From Verrucomicrobiia bacterium (GTDB lineage: Bacteria > Verrucomicrobiota > Verrucomicrobiia > Limisphaerales > JAEYXS01), in NCBI GenBank assembly GCA_036405135.1, contig DASWYF010000022.1, positions 305,429 to 369,428 on the forward strand: 64,000 nt of DNA, written 5' to 3'. The position numbers and the translations under genes were made by a program. Position 1 is the first letter of the stretch; every line of letters starts with the position of its first letter. Below the pieces are notes generated by a model, which ran no database searches, was not told where the DNA came from, and was given only the letters and a program-made list of their open reading frames with translations. Positions 60,877 to 64,000 of the stretch are shown here, one piece after another.

Positions 60877-63396
60877 ATGCGGTATCTTCGGTGCGTGCAG
60901 ACGTTGGCGGATAAATTGGCGGAGGCAGCAGCATCCCCCTTGAATACCGTGACTGTGCCAGACCTCTGGCAGCAGGAAGCAGTCACGGCATTGCGTGAGG
61001 GAAAGGATGTCGTCGTGCATGCGCCGACGGGTGCGGGGAAGACATTGATTTTCGAGCTGTGGTCGAATGGAGGGAAGAATCGCAATCAAGCCATCTACAC
61101 GGTCCCAACACGTGCTTTGGCGAATGACAAATTGGCCGAATGGCGGGCACGCGGCTGGGATGTGGGCATTGCCACAGGTGATCTTTCGGAGAACCTGAAT
61201 GCACCGGTCATCGTCGCCACGTTGGAGACGCAGAAGAATCGACTCATCCAAGGTGATGGTCCGGCACTGCTGGTGGTGGATGAATATCAGATGATTGGTG
61301 ACCCGGATCGCGGGCTGAATTACGAACTGGCCATCGCACTCGCACCGCCCAAGACGCAGTTGCTGTTGCTCAGCGGCAGTGTGGGGAATCCGCAGGATGT
61401 GGTGAAGTGGCTGCGGCGAATCGGTCGGAACGCAGTGCAAGTGAAGTATGAGAAAAGGCCGGTGCCGTTGGATGAAGTCTTCGCGAATAATCTCAATTAT
61501 CACGTGCCCTCCGAAGTGAAGGGTTACTGGCCGCGTTTTGTAGCGAAGGCATTGGCAGAGGATTTAGGACCGGTGTTGGTCTTTGCGCCAAGGCGTCAGG
61601 CCACGGAAACTTTGGCGGCAGATCTGGCGAGGTATCTGCCGAACCCGAATCCGCTGGAACTTACGCCGGAGCAGAAGTTGCTGGTGGGCGAGAATCTGGC
61701 CAAGATGTTGAAATCACGGGTGGCGTATCATCATAGCGGACTTAGCTACGGTGCGCGAGCGGGTGTGATCGAACCGCTGGCGAAGGCGGGGCAGTTGCGG
61801 TGTGTGGTGGCGACGATGGGCTTGGCGGCGGGGATCAATTTTTCCCTGCGCAGTGTGACTTTGGCGGGAGAATCTTATCGACGTGACCAAGTGGAGCAAC
61901 CGTTGCGGCCCGATGAGATACTGCAGATGTTCGGGCGCGCGGGAAGGCGTGGCATCGATGAAGTGGGTTATGTGCTGGTGAGTTCGAACCAGATCCGCCT
62001 GAACGAAGGTTACGCGGCACATCTTTCACGGAGCGGCATGGTGGATTGGGGTGCGTTACTGGGAATCATGGCCGCAGCAGCGGATCAAGGGCGTGAACCA
62101 TTCATCGATGCTGTGCGCGTGCAGGAGCGCCTCTTCACCACGAAGCCGATCTTTCTCGGCGTGGAAGAATCCTTAAAGCATCCGGTGACGCCGTGCGGAT
62201 TGAAGACGGATGCAGAACGCGCGCGACACGTGGGGCAGCGTTATCGCGAGATGCGGAACAGCCGCGGTGAATGGCAGGCGATACCGAAGCCGGAGATACG
62301 GCGTGTCAGCGAAATCCAGATCGCCGAGATCAAAGTGCAAGAAGGACAGGCCGTGCCGCAATTGCGCCCGATGCTGACGGAGCCAGCGGCCTTGGACAAA
62401 GTAGGCACAGGACAGCTTTGCGAATTGAGAACGCAAGATGGCCGTAAGATTCACGGACGTGCGGTAACAGTGGCGGAGACGATGATGGGGGGACGCGTGT
62501 TCCTGGCCAAGTGGGTGCGCCGGATGACTGGCTGGAACGGACGCGAGATGCCGATGCCGACGTGGCAAGAGAAGGTGAAGAACATAGTGGCCACGAAGAT
62601 GGCGGAGCAGGGGACACCGGTCATCCGTTTTGAACCGGTGGAGAACCACATCGTGGCGCAGGTCAGCTTGGAGAATCTGACGTTGGCAGTGCCGGTGGAT
62701 CAGTACGGTGTGGCGCTGTGGAATCCGGTGATGCGCGATATTCTGCCACCCGATTGCGCGGTGTGTGATCAAGTGGAGCAATGCCGCCGAATACCAGCGG
62801 CTACCGGCACAGCTTTGTTGTGGCGTCGGCTGGGACTGGTGGAAGCGAGCGGGAAGCCGACCTTGCGCGGGCGCATCGTCAGTTTTTTTCAGCAAGGGTA
62901 TGGTTTGGCGATTGCGGCGGCGTTGGAGGATAAAAACTATTCCTTGAATGAACTGATTTACGACATTGCGAACTTGGATGCTGGGTTCCGCTTTTGCACG
63001 GAGGAGAGCCGTTGGGGTGGACGTCTGCCGATGATCTGTCATGAGAAGTATGGGAACCAAAACATTCCGGGCTACTTGGAGAATGGGTTGCCACCGAAGT
63101 ATGGTTCCGGTGCAGAGACAGTCGTAGCGGGTGTGCATAAAAATCCGGCGAGCAAGGCGGCGTGGATCACAGATTTTCTGGGTGTGGGTGATATTGATCG
63201 CGTGATCATCGAGTGGCGGAGTTTGCTGCGGCAGATCGCGCACTCGCCGAAGCTGGACTGGCCGCGTTATGCGGAGCTTCAGAAAATGGCGAAGGAAATC
63301 CTGAACGAAACGGAATCACCGACGCTGACGGAGTTGCCCCCTTTGGAGTACCACCAGACGAAACGGGTGGAGCACAAATTGCATTTTCGGCGTTAA
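60877..63396 (+). CDS. Ski2-like DEAD/DEAH-box helicase with C-terminal Cys cluster
   Basis: 839 aa. Motif I APTGAGKT (49-56), Ia PTRALANDK, motif II DEYQ (135-138, a variant of DExH), motif III SGSVGN, then VAYHHSGLSYGARAGVIEPL, motif V VVATMGLAAGINF and motif VI QMFGRAGRRGID (about 350). The order and the YHHSGL and GRAGRRG signatures are those of Ski2-type RNA/DNA helicases (Hel308, SKI2). After the helicase core (to about 500) come unknown domains with CAVCDQVEQC (C-x2-C-x5-C, about 627-636), perhaps a metal site. Target RNA or DNA unknown. Same strand as the methyltransferase. Confidence 0.88.
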   Translation: MRYLRCVQTLADKLAEAAASPLNTVTVPDLWQQEAVTALREGKDVVVHAPTGAGKTLIFELWSNGGKNRNQAIYTVPTRALANDKLAEWRARGWDVGIATGDLSENLNAPVIVATLETQKNRLIQGDGPALLVVDEYQMIGDPDRGLNYELAIALAPPKTQLLLLSGSVGNPQDVVKWLRRIGRNAVQVKYEKRPVPLDEVFANNLNYHVPSEVKGYWPRFVAKALAEDLGPVLVFAPRRQATETLAADLARYLPNPNPLELTPEQKLLVGENLAKMLKSRVAYHHSGLSYGARAGVIEPLAKAGQLRCVVATMGLAAGINFSLRSVTLAGESYRRDQVEQPLRPDEILQMFGRAGRRGIDEVGYVLVSSNQIRLNEGYAAHLSRSGMVDWGALLGIMAAAADQGREPFIDAVRVQERLFTTKPIFLGVEESLKHPVTPCGLKTDAERARHVGQRYREMRNSRGEWQAIPKPEIRRVSEIQIAEIKVQEGQAVPQLRPMLTEPAALDKVGTGQLCELRTQDGRKIHGRAVTVAETMMGGRVFLAKWVRRMTGWNGREMPMPTWQEKVKNIVATKMAEQGTPVIRFEPVENHIVAQVSLENLTLAVPVDQYGVALWNPVMRDILPPDCAVCDQVEQCRRIPAATGTALLWRRLGLVEASGKPTLRGRIVSFFQQGYGLAIAAALEDKNYSLNELIYDIANLDAGFRFCTEESRWGGRLPMICHEKYGNQNIPGYLENGLPPKYGSGAETVVAGVHKNPASKAAWITDFLGVGDIDRVIIEWRSLLRQIAHSPKLDWPRYAELQKMAKEILNETESPTLTELPPLEYHQTKRVEHKLHFRR

Positions 63397-63567
63397 GTTT
63401 AACATTGTCGGAATTATCTGATTTACGATGGCGCAGAAAGTGGGCGTTCTGCATGGAAATGAGGAGGAAAACTGGGTAAATTTTCTGAAAAGTGAGGCGG
63501 GCTGTATTGCATTGAGGCAAAAGTGGATTAAATTTGTTCTCCCAATCAGGCTTGAGGGGATGGAAGC

Positions 63568-63795
63568 ATGATGAAGTACGAGTATTGGCAATCAGCTAAG
63601 GATCACCGGTGGTATTGGCAGCTAAAGGCAGACGGCGGTGAACGTCTTGCCTACGGTGAAAGCCATGCCACCAAGGAAGCGTGTTTGAAATCCATCCAGA
63701 TGGCCAAGAACTCCCTGCAAGCTGTAGAGATTGATGTGACGGTCTCGGACAGTTCCCAGCAGAATCTCTTCAAACCCGCTCCACCTGAGCGGTAA
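63568..63795 (+). CDS. DUF1508 (YegP-like) small protein
   Basis: 75 aa. YEYWQSAKDHRWYWQLKADGGERLAYGE followed by ATKEACLKSIQMAKNS is the DUF1508 repeat, a small beta-beta-alpha unit (here one copy, as YegP has two). Cytoplasmic, no signal peptide. The role of the family is unknown. 171 bases after the helicase gene; an upstream GGGATGGAAGC may serve as ribosome binding site. Confidence 0.85.
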   Translation: MMKYEYWQSAKDHRWYWQLKADGGERLAYGESHATKEACLKSIQMAKNSLQAVEIDVTVSDSSQQNLFKPAPPER

Positions 63796-63888
63796 ATTTC
63801 GTAATTTCGGTTTTGGAGGTTATCCGGCAGCAAAAGATCAGAAGGATGATATCGTCTGTCACCGGGCGCATCTTGACACTGCCCCCGA

Positions 63889-64000
63889 TTAGGTAGTGAA
63901 CCAGAGTTGATCCCAGTGGTGATTATGGCGTGCCTCGGAGAGTGCGGCCAGATGGCGCATGCCTTTGGGCGTCCAGAACTGGCCGGGCCGTTTGAAGCGG
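63889..64000 (-). CDS. C-terminal end of a probable transposase (cut by window end)
   Basis: The last 36 codons of a minus-strand gene: RFKRPGQFWTPKGMRHLAALSEARHNHHWDQLWFTT, then TAA at 63889-63891. The pattern FKRPGQFW..KG.RHL.AL..AR.N..W..LW is like the C-terminus of transposases I have seen in this phylum (ISKra4-like or related), from memory. Not enough is visible for a firm family. The insertion would begin to the right of the window. Confidence 0.45.
   Translation of the reverse strand, partial: RFKRPGQFWTPKGMRHLAALSEARHNHHWDQLWFTT

Noticed and set aside
1..64000. CRISPR array, prophage or rRNA operon
   Set aside because: No regularly spaced direct repeats with unique spacers, no phage structural genes and no rRNA sequence were seen.

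Overview
The window (64 kb) looks like chromosomal DNA from a member of the Verrucomicrobiota/Planctomycetota side of the PVC group, most likely a verrucomicrobial soil or freshwater heterotroph. The grounds are gene families rather than a marker gene: a secreted protein starting DWPQWRGPNR, a giant cytochrome-c/WD40/DUF1549/DUF1553 protein followed by a DUF1501 protein, DUF1080-like secreted proteins, a YdjY plus prenyltransferase-repeat pair, a Tat-exported Gfo/Idh/MocA oxidoreductase, a golvesin-tailed FAD oxidoreductase, and intergenic repeats that translate as 'HRTSNIE/QHPTLNVQ'. No rRNA, prophage or CRISPR array is visible. One tRNA (Val-CAC) is present.

Layout. 1-0.55 kb: N-terminus of a PQQ-like propeller protein (minus), then tRNA-Val. 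0.95-7.9 kb: a tightly overlapping five-gene signalling operon (minus): response regulator, 1040-aa hybrid kinase, CheR, CheB, receiver-PAS-PAS kinase. 8-14.8 kb: two divergent DUF1080-like secreted proteins, a GNAT acetyltransferase, a PduO-type cobalamin adenosyltransferase, a Ser/Thr kinase fused to delta-60 repeats, and a prenyltransferase-repeat/YdjY pair. 15-22 kb: alpha-glucan phosphorylase, zinc-ribbon protein, cydAB, a vapBC module and rlmN, followed by a 180-bp imperfect palindrome. 22-25.8 kb: small unknown proteins, a HEAT-repeat protein and a gene-poor stretch full of dispersed repeats. 25.9-28 kb: FAD oxidoreductase.

28.2-38.5 kb is the most unusual region. It is a co-directional cluster of TolC, HlyD adaptor, GAF-TM-HlyD fusion, PqqD-M50 protease-HlyD fusion, and a short SecA-type ATPase (660 aa, TTG start overlapping the previous stop), followed by a signal-peptide-bearing propeller protein. 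The cluster has a TolC/HlyD envelope path but no ABC or RND pump. SecA is the only energy-coupling component in sight. This suggests a dedicated export machine of a kind I cannot match to a named secretion system.

38.6-43.5 kb: a two-gene membrane pair (minus). One member carries D-x3-H-x12-H, the spacing and flavour of the PmoC/AmoC copper site, and a near-duplicate of it. The other has an expected mature N-terminal His and two H-x-H-P motifs. An SLC13 permease follows. 43.7-54 kb: unknown conserved protein, Gfo/Idh oxidoreductase, FadL-type porin, the PSCyt1/DUF1549/DUF1553 giant and its DUF1501 partner. 54-64 kb: a second vapBC, a sialidase, a CvpA-like membrane protein, an ECF sigma factor with a membrane partner, a polyprenyl synthase, a nested palindromic element, a methyltransferase, a Ski2-like helicase, a DUF1508 protein and a transposase-like C-terminus cut by the window end.

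All identifications come from reading motifs by eye. No database search was run, so family names are recognition-based and start codons are choices explained in each entry.
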